DNA from: Arenibacter sp. F20364
GTDB lineage: Bacteria > Bacteroidota > Bacteroidia > Flavobacteriales > Flavobacteriaceae
Direction: 5' to 3'
Length of the DNA: 64,000 bases
NCBI RefSeq assembly: GCF_023015905.1
Contig: NZ_JALKBD010000001.1
Location: 248,001 to 312,000, forward strand
A program made the position numbers and the translations under genes. Shown piece by piece: positions 45,233 to 54,520 of the stretch; position 1 is the stretch's first letter, and each line of letters starts with the position of its first letter. The notes beneath the pieces are model-generated. The model was not told the origin of the DNA, did no database searches, and worked only from the letters and a program-made list of their open reading frames with translations.

Positions 45233-45670
45233 ATGAATTTATTGAAACAAACAATAGACGATAAAGGGCTAATTGAAAATCTCATCCCCCAAAAGGCACC
45301 ATTTGTAATGGTAGACAAGTTGATCCACTTTTCCGAAGAAAAGGTGATTACAGGTTTTACGCCATCATCTGCCAATTTGTTTGCGTACAACAGTAAATTT
45401 ATGGCCGCCGGACTAATTGAACATATGGCCCAGTCCGTTGCCCTACATACTGGGTACCAATATTTTCTGAAAAATGAGCCCGCCCCAACGGGTTATATTG
45501 GAGCCATTAAATTGGCTGAAATACTGGAGTTGCCAAGGGTAGATCAAGAACTAATTACAACAGTCACGATTCTACATGAAATCATGGGAGTAACCTTGGT
45601 ACAGATACAGGTAACCTGTAATGGCATAATTATGGCAAACAGTGAAATGAAAACCGTATTGGCAAACTAA
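45233..45670 (+). CDS. Hotdog-fold dehydratase subunit 1 (ApeP-like)
   Basis: 145 residues with a FabZ/FabA-type hotdog fold. PQKAPFVMVDKLIHF matches the start of FabZ, and GLIEHMAQSVALH keeps the catalytic Glu of the central helix. The usual GHFP His block is replaced (NLFAYNSKFMAAG), so alone it may be incomplete. A second hotdog with the same property follows 5 bp downstream; aryl polyene systems are known to use paired, hetero-oligomeric dehydratases. Confidence 0.78.
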   Translation: MNLLKQTIDDKGLIENLIPQKAPFVMVDKLIHFSEEKVITGFTPSSANLFAYNSKFMAAGLIEHMAQSVALHTGYQYFLKNEPAPTGYIGAIKLAEILELPRVDQELITTVTILHEIMGVTLVQIQVTCNGIIMANSEMKTVLAN

Positions 45671-45675
45671 ACTAT

Positions 45676-46131
45676 TTGAATACAACACGTTCACATATAG
45701 ATATACATAAGTTTTTGCCCCACAGAGCACCAATGCTCATGGTGACAAAAATTATAAGCATTAATAAGGAAACGGTAACAACCGAATTTAAAATAACCGA
45801 AGATTGTATCTTTGTTAAGGACAATATATTTAGTGAATCAGGAATTATGGAAAATGCGGCGCAATCCTGTTCTGCAATTGTTGGTCAAGATTTCTTTGCA
45901 GCAGATGACCTTGAAGGCGAAGGCAATAGTGTTATTGGATTTATTAGCGGAATAAAGAGGGCTAACATTTTTTTATTGCCCAGGACAGGAGATACCTTAA
46001 CAACTAAGGCCAATCTCATATCCAATTACAATTCGGGAAATTTTAGCATATGCACTATGGAATGCGAAATATATACAGAAAAAAAATTAGTGGCAGATTG
46101 TGTATTAAATTTTCTGATACAGGAAGTTTAG
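45676..46131 (+). CDS. Hotdog-fold dehydratase subunit 2
   Basis: 151 residues, TTG start (NTTRSHIDIHKFLPHRAPMLMV), which is the only start that keeps the FabZ-like beginning. The central helix is SGIMENAAQSCSAIVG with the catalytic Glu; the GHFP His is missing, as in the neighbour. It probably works with the neighbour. It is the last gene before a short gap of about 84 bp. Confidence 0.75.
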   Translation: MNTTRSHIDIHKFLPHRAPMLMVTKIISINKETVTTEFKITEDCIFVKDNIFSESGIMENAAQSCSAIVGQDFFAADDLEGEGNSVIGFISGIKRANIFLLPRTGDTLTTKANLISNYNSGNFSICTMECEIYTEKKLVADCVLNFLIQEV

Positions 46132-46215
46132 ATATATCTGCGGATCGAATATAAAATTGTATCAATAACTTTATAGGCCATTACCGTTGGCCTATAAATT
46201 ATAAAGACCTTGGGC

Positions 46216-46617
46216 ATGAAAAAAAATGAAGTACCACAGGACAAAAGCAATCTTGAGTCGGCCAATTTCAAAGAACTGTGTTATGCCGTTGATGAAAACG
46301 GGGAATACACTACCGAATTAAGCACGGGATGGAGCCCCAAGACCATTGCCCTTGACAATGCCATCGAGGCCTTAAATGAGCGAATCTCAGCTTCAAAACA
46401 ACGGGTAATAGATCATAAGGCGAGCCCCTTGGAATACTATATGGAACTGCATAAAATGGACCTTCCCATCCTAGCGAGCTACGTGGGAATGTGGAAGTGG
46501 AGGGTTAAAAGACATTTTAGACCTGCAGTATTCAAAAACCTAAATAACAAAACATTACAAAAGTATGCAGATGTCTTCGATATTACTATCGAAGAGCTAC
46601 AACGTACCGATCTCTGA
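46216..46617 (+). CDS. Conserved small protein of the pigment cluster
   Basis: 133 residues, no signal peptide. The first 45 residues are polar and low in secondary structure. The C-terminal half (SYVGMWKWRVKRHFRPAVFKN, then LQKYADVFDITIEEL) resembles the end of an XRE-type helix-turn-helix, and the ending IEEL is typical of such domains. A regulatory role is possible but not shown. The stop is 3 bp before the BtrH-like gene, so it is cotranscribed. The ATG at 46216 is chosen over a TTG two codons before it. Confidence 0.6.
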   Translation: MKKNEVPQDKSNLESANFKELCYAVDENGEYTTELSTGWSPKTIALDNAIEALNERISASKQRVIDHKASPLEYYMELHKMDLPILASYVGMWKWRVKRHFRPAVFKNLNNKTLQKYADVFDITIEELQRTDL

Positions 46618-46620
46618 ATC

Positions 46621-47622
46621 ATGGAAATAGATTTTAAACACAAGCAAGCTGCACACTGCGAGAACGGTGTAGTAGCCAACTTAATGACTTATAATGGGTT
46701 TACAGTAAGTGAGCCTATGGTTTTTGGAATAGGATCCGGGTTATTGTTCACTTATATCCCATTTTTAAAAGTGAACCATGCACCAGTTGTGTCCTATAGG
46801 GCTATGCCAGGAATCATTTTTACCCGATTCGCCACAAGGGTGGGAATTAAAATTAAGCGTGAAAAATTTCGAAATGCCCAAACCGCCAAGGCCAGATTGG
46901 ATGAAAACTTGCGAAGAAACAATCCGGTCGGACTTCAGGTAGGCGTGTACAACCTGCCCTACTTTCCGGATGAATATCGTTTCCATTTCAACGCCCATAA
47001 TATGATCGTCTATGGCAAAAAAGACGGTAGTTATTTAATAAGTGACCCAGTAATGGAAACCGTTACCTCACTTACCGAAAAAGAACTGGAAAAAGTAAGG
47101 TTTGCCAAGGGCGCCTTTGCCCCTAAAGGGCATATCTATTACCCCACTGAATTCCCTGAAGAATTACAACTGGAAAAAGCCATTGTTAAAGGGATAAAAC
47201 ACACCTGTAGGGATATGTTGGCCCCTGTCCCCGTCGTTGGGGTAAAGGGAATACGAAAAATTGCCAAACTTATTCGTAAATGGCCAAAGGCCAAAGGCAT
47301 TAAAATTGCCAATCATTATTTGGGACAGATTGTACGTATGCAGGAAGAAATAGGTACCGGAGGCGGTGGATTCCGATATATTTATGCCGCATTTTTACAG
47401 GAAGCGGGAAAATTATTGATGAACAATCAACTTTTGGAGCTTTCAAAAGAAATGACCGTTATAGGTGACCAATGGCGCGATTTTGCCGTGGAGGCATCAC
47501 GTATATACAAAAATAGGAGCAATACTGTTGCCGTTGATCAATACGATCATGTAGCTAGCCTTCTTGAGGACCTGGCCAACAAAGAGGAAGTTTTTTTCAA
47601 AAAACTGAAAAAGGCAATATAA
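46621..47622 (+). CDS. BtrH N-terminal / DUF4872 protein, candidate acyltransferase
   Basis: 333 residues. The N-terminal domain (about 5-140) is of the BtrH type, with HCENG near the start giving the Cys nucleophile. AHNMIVYGKKDGSYLISDP closes this papain-like domain. The DUF4872-like part follows. BtrH transfers an acyl chain from an acyl carrier protein to an aminoglycoside in butirosin synthesis. By analogy this protein could move an acyl group from ACP to the resorcinol hydroxyl. That is inference. It starts 3 bp after the previous gene. Confidence 0.75.
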   Translation: MEIDFKHKQAAHCENGVVANLMTYNGFTVSEPMVFGIGSGLLFTYIPFLKVNHAPVVSYRAMPGIIFTRFATRVGIKIKREKFRNAQTAKARLDENLRRNNPVGLQVGVYNLPYFPDEYRFHFNAHNMIVYGKKDGSYLISDPVMETVTSLTEKELEKVRFAKGAFAPKGHIYYPTEFPEELQLEKAIVKGIKHTCRDMLAPVPVVGVKGIRKIAKLIRKWPKAKGIKIANHYLGQIVRMQEEIGTGGGGFRYIYAAFLQEAGKLLMNNQLLELSKEMTVIGDQWRDFAVEASRIYKNRSNTVAVDQYDHVASLLEDLANKEEVFFKKLKKAI

Positions 47623-47630
47623 AGCAGCCC

Positions 47631-48374
47631 ATGATCCAAATATCCCAACTCTCCAAAAAATATAAAAATAACGAAGAATATTCGGTAGTGGACCTAGATC
47701 TAAAAATAGACGAGGGTGAAATTTTTGGGCTTTTAGGACCTAACGGGGCAGGAAAAACAACATTAATCTCAATGTTGAGCTCCTTGATAAAACCTACATC
47801 CGGGAGTTTTTCCATAAACGGACTCAACTATCAAAAGAACGGAAACCAACTTAAACAATTAATTGGTATCGTACCACAGGAATATGCCCTTTACCCTACC
47901 CTCACCGCATATGAAAATTTGTATTACCTAGGTAGCATGTATGGCCTAAAAGGTCGGGAACTAAAGGAAAAGATCAATTTTCATTTGGAAATTTTGGGGC
48001 TGGAAAAATTTTCCAACAAAAAATTGGATACTTTTTCTGGAGGAATGAAACGGCGTGTCAACCTAATTGCCAGCATCCTGCACAACCCCAAAGTTCTGTT
48101 CTTGGACGAACCTACCGTTGGTGTGGACGTACATTCCAAAAATGTAATTATTGAAAATTTAAAAAAATTAAACTCCCAGGGCACCACCATTGTATACACC
48201 TCCCATCATTTGAACGAAGCAGAAGAATTTTGCACAAAAGTAGCTATAATAGATCACGGTAGAATAATCATTGAAGGGGCTCCGAAAATTCTAATTTCCC
48301 AATACCCGGAATCACACAATCTAGAGGACGTCTTCTTAACCTTGACCGGAAAAGCCTTAAGGGATCATGCATAA
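47631..48374 (+). CDS. ABC transporter ATP-binding protein
   Basis: 247 residues. Walker [10 protein letters not shown], signature [17 protein letters not shown], Walker [14 protein letters not shown] and H-loop [11 protein letters not shown]. The ATPase of an ABC-2 type exporter with the permease that overlaps its end by 8 bp. It probably exports the pigment, its precursor or a related lipid. It starts 8 bp after the BtrH-like gene. Confidence 0.88.
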   Translation: MIQISQLSKKYKNNEEYSVVDLDLKIDEGEIFGLLGPNGAGKTTLISMLSSLIKPTSGSFSINGLNYQKNGNQLKQLIGIVPQEYALYPTLTAYENLYYLGSMYGLKGRELKEKINFHLEILGLEKFSNKKLDTFSGGMKRRVNLIASILHNPKVLFLDEPTVGVDVHSKNVIIENLKKLNSQGTTIVYTSHHLNEAEEFCTKVAIIDHGRIIIEGAPKILISQYPESHNLEDVFLTLTGKALRDHA

Positions 48375-49635
48375 ACTTCTGGCCTCCACATATAAGGAAT
48401 TGCTATTGCTATCCAGGGATATAGGGGGATTGGCTATCTTATTTGTAATGCCCTTGGTATTGGTAGTCACCATTACCTTAATTCAGGACAGCACCTTTAG
48501 GTCTATCAACGATAACAAAATTCCCATCCTTTGGGTGGACTATGACAAGGGCGAAGTTTCCAAAAATATATATGATGGGTTGGCTGAATCCAACTCCTTC
48601 AAAATTATTGGAAAGGAATCGGACAGCGAAGCCAAAGAGCTAGTTTTCAAAGGCGAATATCAATTGGCAATTGTTCTTCCACCCAACCTTAGCTCGGAAC
48701 TGGAAAAAAAAGTAAATCTAAATGTGGAAGGGTTGCTATCCAAATTTGGTTTGGAAGAAGAAACGCCACAATCCCAAAAACCGGATTTGGAAAAAAAAGA
48801 GGTCATACTTTATTTTGATCCCGCAACTCAAATGGCATTTAAAAATTCCATAAAGAATGGGATAGACAAGATGATCTTTAAAATAGAGACTCAGACAATT
48901 TACAAGGCATTCCAATCCCAAATAACAGATGATGAAACCGAAGCGATATTTGATACGGAAAGTTTTATCACCTTTAAGGAAATAACCCCAAGTATTGGCG
49001 AAAATGAAATAATTCCAAATTCAGTGCAACACAATGTACCTGCCTGGACCTTATTCGCCATTTTTTTTATCATTGTCCCCTTGTCCATCAATATGGTCAA
49101 GGAAAAAAGCCAGGGAACCTTTGTTCGCTTAAGGACCAATCCCGTTTCCTATCTTACGGTATTGGGAGGGAAAACTTTGGTATACCTATCCGTATGTCTC
49201 ATACAGTTTGGACTAATGTTGGGGATAGGAGTCTATCTTTTCCCTATTTTAGGTCTCCCCAGCCTTGACGTTTCCGGAAAAATCCCACAGTTGTTCCTTG
49301 TGGCTATCTTTGCAGGACTTGCTGCCATTGGCCTAGGGTTGTTATTGGGAACGGTAGCCAAGACGCAGGAACAATCCGCTCCCTTCGGAGCTACTTTTGT
49401 GGTTATATTAGCAGCTTTGGGAGGTGTTTGGGTGCCTGTCTTTATAATGCCCAAGTTTATGCAGACACTATCAAATTTATCTCCAATGAATTGGGGTTTA
49501 AATGCCTTTTATGATGTTTTTTTAAGAGATGTGGGCATTATTGATCTTGTACCTGAATTAACCTTATTATTTTTGTTTTTTATAATAACCACCGCAATTT
49601 CTATTTTGTATAATGAAAGAAAAAATGCCGTCTAA
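48367..49635 (+). CDS. ABC-2 type transporter permease
   Basis: 422 residues. One N-terminal helix (IGGLAILFVMPLVLVVTITL), then a large extracytoplasmic domain (about 50-230), then five helices at the C-terminus. This is the ABC-2 layout used for drug, lipid and glycan export. It overlaps the ATPase gene by 8 bp and the thioesterase gene by about 23 bp, so it is translationally coupled to both. Confidence 0.87.
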   Translation: MHKLLASTYKELLLLSRDIGGLAILFVMPLVLVVTITLIQDSTFRSINDNKIPILWVDYDKGEVSKNIYDGLAESNSFKIIGKESDSEAKELVFKGEYQLAIVLPPNLSSELEKKVNLNVEGLLSKFGLEEETPQSQKPDLEKKEVILYFDPATQMAFKNSIKNGIDKMIFKIETQTIYKAFQSQITDDETEAIFDTESFITFKEITPSIGENEIIPNSVQHNVPAWTLFAIFFIIVPLSINMVKEKSQGTFVRLRTNPVSYLTVLGGKTLVYLSVCLIQFGLMLGIGVYLFPILGLPSLDVSGKIPQLFLVAIFAGLAAIGLGLLLGTVAKTQEQSAPFGATFVVILAALGGVWVPVFIMPKFMQTLSNLSPMNWGLNAFYDVFLRDVGIIDLVPELTLLFLFFIITTAISILYNERKNAV

Positions 49636-50062
49636 GACCAAACCAGAGATTAGCTTTACCAGTGAAATTAGGGTTCGCTTTGCTGAAACCGACCCTTTGG
49701 GCATTGTATGGCATGGTAATTATATCCAATATTTTGAAGACGGCAGGGAAGCCTTTGGCAGACATCATGGAATTGCCTATCTAGACCATAAAGCGGCTGG
49801 CTACACCACCCCGATCGTAAAATCTAGCTGCGAACATAAGCTTCCATTGCGCTATGGCGATGTTGCCACTATTAAAACAATTTTTGTAGATTCACCAGCG
49901 GCAAAAATGGTATTTAAATACGAAATTTATGATCCGCAAAACAAATTGGTATGTACTGGGGAAACCATACAGGTATTTGTGGAAGACGACGATGGCCTAT
50001 CCTTGACCATGCCATCATTTTTTTTGGAATGGAAACAAAAAGTTGGTTTATTGAATGAATAA
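49613..50062 (+). CDS. Acyl-CoA/ACP thioesterase (4-hydroxybenzoyl-CoA thioesterase type)
   Basis: 149 residues, hotdog fold. The active-site segment is VRFAETDPLGIVWHGNYIQY, with the conserved Asp. Thioesterases of this kind release acyl chains from ACP or CoA; here it may free the aryl polyene acid or proofread. The start overlaps the permease end; a second ATG at 49625 would leave a slightly shorter protein. It ends 8 bp into the next KS gene. Confidence 0.82.
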   Translation: MKEKMPSKTKPEISFTSEIRVRFAETDPLGIVWHGNYIQYFEDGREAFGRHHGIAYLDHKAAGYTTPIVKSSCEHKLPLRYGDVATIKTIFVDSPAAKMVFKYEIYDPQNKLVCTGETIQVFVEDDDGLSLTMPSFFLEWKQKVGLLNE

Positions 50063-51203
50063 GACCTATCTCTCATATAACAATATTGTTTCAGCCTTAG
50101 GCTTTGATAGCCCTAGGGTTGTACAAAATATTCATGAGGGCATATCCGGGATAACATTAATTGAGGATGAAAATCTATTCCCCAACCCTTTTTACGCTTC
50201 AATTATCGATTCCAATTCATTAAAAGAGGCTTTTGGACTGTTAGGGCCCAACAGTGATTATACGCGTTTGGAACAAATGATGATTATGTCCTTGGATAAG
50301 ATCATTAAAGAATCCAGTGTAAAATTAACAGATAGGGTTGGCTTAATAATATCTACTACCAAAGGAAATATAGATACTTTGGACCCCACGAACCCTATGC
50401 CAAAAGAGAGGGCCTACTTGGGAACTTTAGGACATATAATCAAAAACTATTTTCGATTTGTCACGGAACCTATTGTACTATCCAATGCCTGTGTCTCTGG
50501 AATATTGGCCATTTCAATTGCTAAAAGATTTATTGCCCAGGGGACGTTCGATCAAGTTTTTATAGTTGGTGGCGATATTGTATCCAATTTTATTCTTTCC
50601 GGTTTTAATTCTTTCCAAGCAATGAGTCCCCTACCCTGCAAGCCATATTGCAAGGAAAGGTCAGGTATTAATATAGGGGAGGTGGCCGCAAGTGTATTGG
50701 TTACCACAGAGCAAAAAAAATTAGTCCCGGAGGCCGTAGAAATAATGGGCGAAGCCTCCTGTAATGACGCCAATCATATTTCCGGCCCGTCGAGAACCGG
50801 GGAAGGCCTTTACAGAAGTATTCAATCGGCCTTTAAGGAAGCTAATGCAGGCCCCCAGGACATTGATTATATTTCTGCCCATGGCACTGCTACCAATTTC
50901 AATGATGAAATGGAGGCAATAGCCCTTAACAGGTTAGATCTGGGTGGTGTTCCATTGAACAGCCTCAAAGGCTATTTTGGACATACACTTGGGGGGTCGG
51001 GCCTTTTAGAAACCATTGTTGGCATGCATTCCCTTTACCACAATACCTTATATCCGTCTATCGGGTTTACCGAGTTGGGCGTATCCCAGCCTCTCAATAT
51101 AATTAGGGCAACTACAGCCAAGAAATTGGATTGCTTCTTGAAGACTGCCTCCGGTTTTGGAGGTTGCAACACTGCCGCCGTATTTAAAAAGGTACAATCA
51201 TGA
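50055..51203 (+). CDS. Beta-ketoacyl-ACP synthase (cluster KS 2)
   Basis: 382 residues. Triad: Cys146 in SNACVSGILA, His in ISAHGTATNFND, His in LKGYFGHTLGGSGLLET. The N-terminus is shorter and more diverged than in KS 1 and KS 3. It overlaps both neighbours, the thioesterase and the KS-like gene at 51200. It may be the KS that accepts the coumaroyl starter, but this cannot be read from the sequence. Confidence 0.85.
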   Translation: MNKTYLSYNNIVSALGFDSPRVVQNIHEGISGITLIEDENLFPNPFYASIIDSNSLKEAFGLLGPNSDYTRLEQMMIMSLDKIIKESSVKLTDRVGLIISTTKGNIDTLDPTNPMPKERAYLGTLGHIIKNYFRFVTEPIVLSNACVSGILAISIAKRFIAQGTFDQVFIVGGDIVSNFILSGFNSFQAMSPLPCKPYCKERSGINIGEVAASVLVTTEQKKLVPEAVEIMGEASCNDANHISGPSRTGEGLYRSIQSAFKEANAGPQDIDYISAHGTATNFNDEMEAIALNRLDLGGVPLNSLKGYFGHTLGGSGLLETIVGMHSLYHNTLYPSIGFTELGVSQPLNIIRATTAKKLDCFLKTASGFGGCNTAAVFKKVQS

Positions 51204-51823
51204 CGGCCGAAAATCTTAAAATAAAGGAATATTGTAGCATCTCCAACAACAGGGTTATGTTGAATGGTCAATTGCTCTTTGAAGCCCAGGGAAGCGATTT
51301 CATCACTTTCATTAAACTAGCCTATAAAAAGATGGATACCAAATATCCTAAGTTCTTTAAAATGGACGACCTAAGCAAACTTGGATTTTTGGCTTCTGAT
51401 ATTTTACTTAAACCGATAACCCAAGATTCAGAAATGCCCAAAAACATTGCCTTGGCATTTTCAAATAGTGCTTCCAGTTTGGAAACGGATAGAAAGCACC
51501 AAGAGTCCATTCGGGACAAAGAATATTATTTTCCGAGCCCCGCTATTTTCGTCTATACCTTACCCAATATTTGTCTTGGAGAGATTAGTATTAAACATAG
51601 GCTACATTCCGAAAATAGTTTTTTTATCTTTAACCACTTTAATGCAGAATATTTACATGACTATGCCAACAGTTTAATGAAGTCCGAAAAAGCAGACGAA
51701 GTATTGTGCGGGTGGATAAACTGTGACGTTGAGGATTATGAAGCATTTTTATACTTGGTTTCTACCGAAGGAAGCATTGCACATAATAAAGAAGAAATAA
51801 TAAAATTGTACACAACCAAATGA
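51200..51823 (+). CDS. Half-size ketosynthase-like protein
   Basis: 207 residues. It resembles the short KS N-terminal-like proteins found in aryl polyene clusters: an N-terminal strand-helix part, then FSNSASSLETDRKHQES and FPSPAIFVYTLPNICLGEISI, the latter corresponding to the dimer-interface region of ketosynthases. No catalytic Cys-His-His set is visible. A structural or gating partner of a KS is plausible. It overlaps KS 2 by 4 bp and ACP 2 by 4 bp. Confidence 0.7.
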   Translation: MTAENLKIKEYCSISNNRVMLNGQLLFEAQGSDFITFIKLAYKKMDTKYPKFFKMDDLSKLGFLASDILLKPITQDSEMPKNIALAFSNSASSLETDRKHQESIRDKEYYFPSPAIFVYTLPNICLGEISIKHRLHSENSFFIFNHFNAEYLHDYANSLMKSEKADEVLCGWINCDVEDYEAFLYLVSTEGSIAHNKEEIIKLYTTK

Positions 51824-52077
51824 GCGATTTAAAACAAGAACTGAAGGAAAAAATTATAACTCAATTAAACTTGGAGGATATTGCAATTGAAGAAATTGCA
51901 GATAATGATTCCTTGTTCGGCGATGGTTTAGGATTGGACTCCATTGACGCCTTGGAACTCATAGTAATGTTGGATAAGGACTACGGAATTAAACTCACCG
52001 ATCCCAAAGAGGGTAAAAAAATATTTGAGTCCATTGAAGTAATGTCAAATTATATTACCGAGCATCGCACCAAATAA
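51820..52077 (+). CDS. Acyl carrier protein 2
   Basis: 85 residues. The phosphopantetheine Ser is in GDGLGLDSIDALELIVML. It overlaps the KS-like gene and precedes KS 3 by 97 bp. Its sequence differs clearly from ACP 1, which suggests separate partner enzymes. Confidence 0.9.
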   Translation: MSDLKQELKEKIITQLNLEDIAIEEIADNDSLFGDGLGLDSIDALELIVMLDKDYGIKLTDPKEGKKIFESIEVMSNYITEHRTK

Positions 52078-52174
52078 TTCGGATACCTTATCCATATTGA
52101 AACCCTAGTATTTACCCCCTTAATGTAGGAATTGGTCATATCCAAGGAAATCCATACCTTAAAATAAAAAATAC

Positions 52175-53371
52175 ATGTCCACAGGAGTCGCTATAACGGG
52201 AATGGGAATAATATCCGCTATTGGAAACAATGTGGCCGAGAATTACAGCTCACTTGTGGAAGGCAGAACTGGAATTTCCAAAATTTCCAAAATAGATACC
52301 TTGCACAAAGACAGTATTATGGTAGGTGAAATTGATTTCACCAATGGGGAATTGGAAGCACAATTGGGATTGAGTCCTAATAACAATTACTCCAGAACCG
52401 CCTTATTGGGAGCTATAGCGGCTAAAGAAGCCATAGCAGATGCAAAAATAACGGACATAAAGGCCTACAGGACTGGTCTAATTTCTTCCACAAGCGTTGG
52501 AGGTATGGATATGACCGAAAAATTTTATTACCATTACTTGGAAAGTGGTGAAAACAGAAGGTACATAGAAGGACATCACGCCGGGGACTCTACGGAAAAA
52601 ATAGCGGAACAATTGGGCATTGACCAAAGCTTGGTCACGACCATCAGTACCGCTTGTTCCTCTGCCGCGAATGCGATAATGTTCGGGGCAAAATTAATTA
52701 AAACAGGAAAATTGGATAGGGTAATTGTGGGTGGTGCCGACTGTTTGTCCAAATTTACCATTAATGGTTTTAAAACCTTAATGATCCTGTCCGATTCCTA
52801 CAATACACCTTTTGACGAAAATAGGAAAGGACTTAATTTAGGGGAGGCTGCTGCTTATTTAGTCTTGGAATCAGATTCCTTGGTAAAAAAGGAAAAGAAA
52901 AAAGTTTTGGGCTATGTGGTCGGGTATGGCAATGCCAACGATGCGTACCACCAAACGGCCTCCTCCGAAAATGGGGATGGTGCCACCTTAGCCATGGAGA
53001 AAGCACTTGCTGTTGCAGGATTGGAACCAAAGGACATTGATTACATCAATGCCCATGGGACCGCCACTGGCAACAACGACTTATCCGAGGGTAGGGCCCT
53101 TATCCGTGTTTTTGGTGAAGTAGTACCAGAATTTAGTTCAACAAAAGCCTATACCGGACACACCTTGGCTGCAGCAGGCGCTATAGAAGCGGTGTATGCA
53201 ATTCTAGCACTTCAAAACAACATTATCTATCCCAATTTGAATTTTAAAACTCCAATGCAAGAGTTTAACCTTATTCCACAAACTTCACTAATAGAAAAAG
53301 CCTTGAACACCGTTCTTTCGAATTCCCTTGGATTTGGAGGAAATTGTTCCACACTTATTTTTTCAAAATAG
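52175..53371 (+). CDS. Beta-ketoacyl-ACP synthase (cluster KS 3)
   Basis: 398 residues. Triad: Cys161 in STACSSAANA, His in NAHGTATGNND, His in KAYTGHTLAAAGAIE. GFGGNCSTLIF ends the protein. It is probably the catalytic half of a KS-CLF heterodimer with the triad-less gene 84 bp downstream, as in known aryl polyene synthases. Confidence 0.87.
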   Translation: MSTGVAITGMGIISAIGNNVAENYSSLVEGRTGISKISKIDTLHKDSIMVGEIDFTNGELEAQLGLSPNNNYSRTALLGAIAAKEAIADAKITDIKAYRTGLISSTSVGGMDMTEKFYYHYLESGENRRYIEGHHAGDSTEKIAEQLGIDQSLVTTISTACSSAANAIMFGAKLIKTGKLDRVIVGGADCLSKFTINGFKTLMILSDSYNTPFDENRKGLNLGEAAAYLVLESDSLVKKEKKKVLGYVVGYGNANDAYHQTASSENGDGATLAMEKALAVAGLEPKDIDYINAHGTATGNNDLSEGRALIRVFGEVVPEFSSTKAYTGHTLAAAGAIEAVYAILALQNNIIYPNLNFKTPMQEFNLIPQTSLIEKALNTVLSNSLGFGGNCSTLIFSK

Positions 53372-53455
53372 CCTTAAGAAGGAATTGTTATATTTACATG
53401 TAGACCATTTGATCTTTTTAGATATTATATTAGAAATCGGCATTCCCAACAACTA

Positions 53456-54520
53456 ATGGAAAAAGTTTATATCAACAGCATCGGTTCCATATCTGCCCAA
53501 AAAACATTTGATAACAATGATTTTTTGGAGGAAATTACTACCTATGAAGACAATGTTATTCCTGTAATAGAACCCAATTATAAGGATTTTATTCCTCCAG
53601 CTGCTGCCAGAAGGATGGCAAAGGGAATCAAAATGGGTGTAGTTGCCTCTAAAATAGCGATGGAAGAAGCCAACCTAACAGATATAGATGCCATTATTAC
53701 TGGTACGGGAATGGGATGTGTTAGGGATTCCGAAAAATTTGTAACCGCCATATTGGACAATAATGAACAGTTCCTTACCCCTACCTCCTTTATACAATCT
53801 ACCCACAATACGGTTGCTGGACAGATAGCGCTGGGGATAGGATGTAAGGGATATAACTTCACCTATGTACATAGTAGCGTTTCTTTTGAGTCCGCCCTTA
53901 TCGATGCCCTAATGCAGTTGGAATTGAAAGAAGCAGAAAACATACTTGTCGGTGGCGTAGATGAATCTGGGGAACACACCAATGCCATACATAAACTAAT
54001 ACAACATATAAAACCGGAAAAAATAAACTCCAACAAACTCCTACATTCCAAAACTGTGGGAGCTGTATTCGGGGAAGGTGCCAATTTCTTCGTATTGTCC
54101 AACAACAAAAAAGAAACCAGCTATGCCCAGGTAATGGGTGTAAAGACCTTTAACACCCTTCCCAAATCCGAGCTAGAATCTAGTCTTGAGGAATTTTTAA
54201 AGGAGAACAATCTTTTCGTGACCGACATAGACGTGCTGATAAGTGGAAATAATGGGGACGTTGACTACGACAATTACTACTTGGATCTTGCCAATGGCCC
54301 TTTTAAAAACACCCAACAAGTGGTTTACAAACATCTAAGTGGAGAATTTAATACCGCTTCAGCATTTGGATTTTGGCTGGGTGCCAAAATTCTTAAGACC
54401 CAGCAGATACCCAGTGCAGTTGCGCTAAACACAATTAAACCCAACGGATTAGAACTTGTTTTACTCTACAATCAATACAGGGGCAAAAACCATAGTTTTA
54501 TTATCCTTCGCCGATGTTGA
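53456..54520 (+). CDS. Chain-length-factor-like ketosynthase without catalytic residues
   Basis: 354 residues with the thiolase fold, but all three catalytic positions are changed. The Cys site reads VHSSVSFESA (Ser141 by alignment), the first His motif reads SGNNGDVDYDNYY, and the second reads KHLSGEFNTASAFGFWLG. Such proteins act as chain-length factors that dimerise with an active KS and shape the product tunnel. Its neighbour KS 3 is the natural partner. It overlaps the deacetylase gene by 7 bp. Confidence 0.8.
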   Translation: MEKVYINSIGSISAQKTFDNNDFLEEITTYEDNVIPVIEPNYKDFIPPAAARRMAKGIKMGVVASKIAMEEANLTDIDAIITGTGMGCVRDSEKFVTAILDNNEQFLTPTSFIQSTHNTVAGQIALGIGCKGYNFTYVHSSVSFESALIDALMQLELKEAENILVGGVDESGEHTNAIHKLIQHIKPEKINSNKLLHSKTVGAVFGEGANFFVLSNNKKETSYAQVMGVKTFNTLPKSELESSLEEFLKENNLFVTDIDVLISGNNGDVDYDNYYLDLANGPFKNTQQVVYKHLSGEFNTASAFGFWLGAKILKTQQIPSAVALNTIKPNGLELVLLYNQYRGKNHSFIILRRC

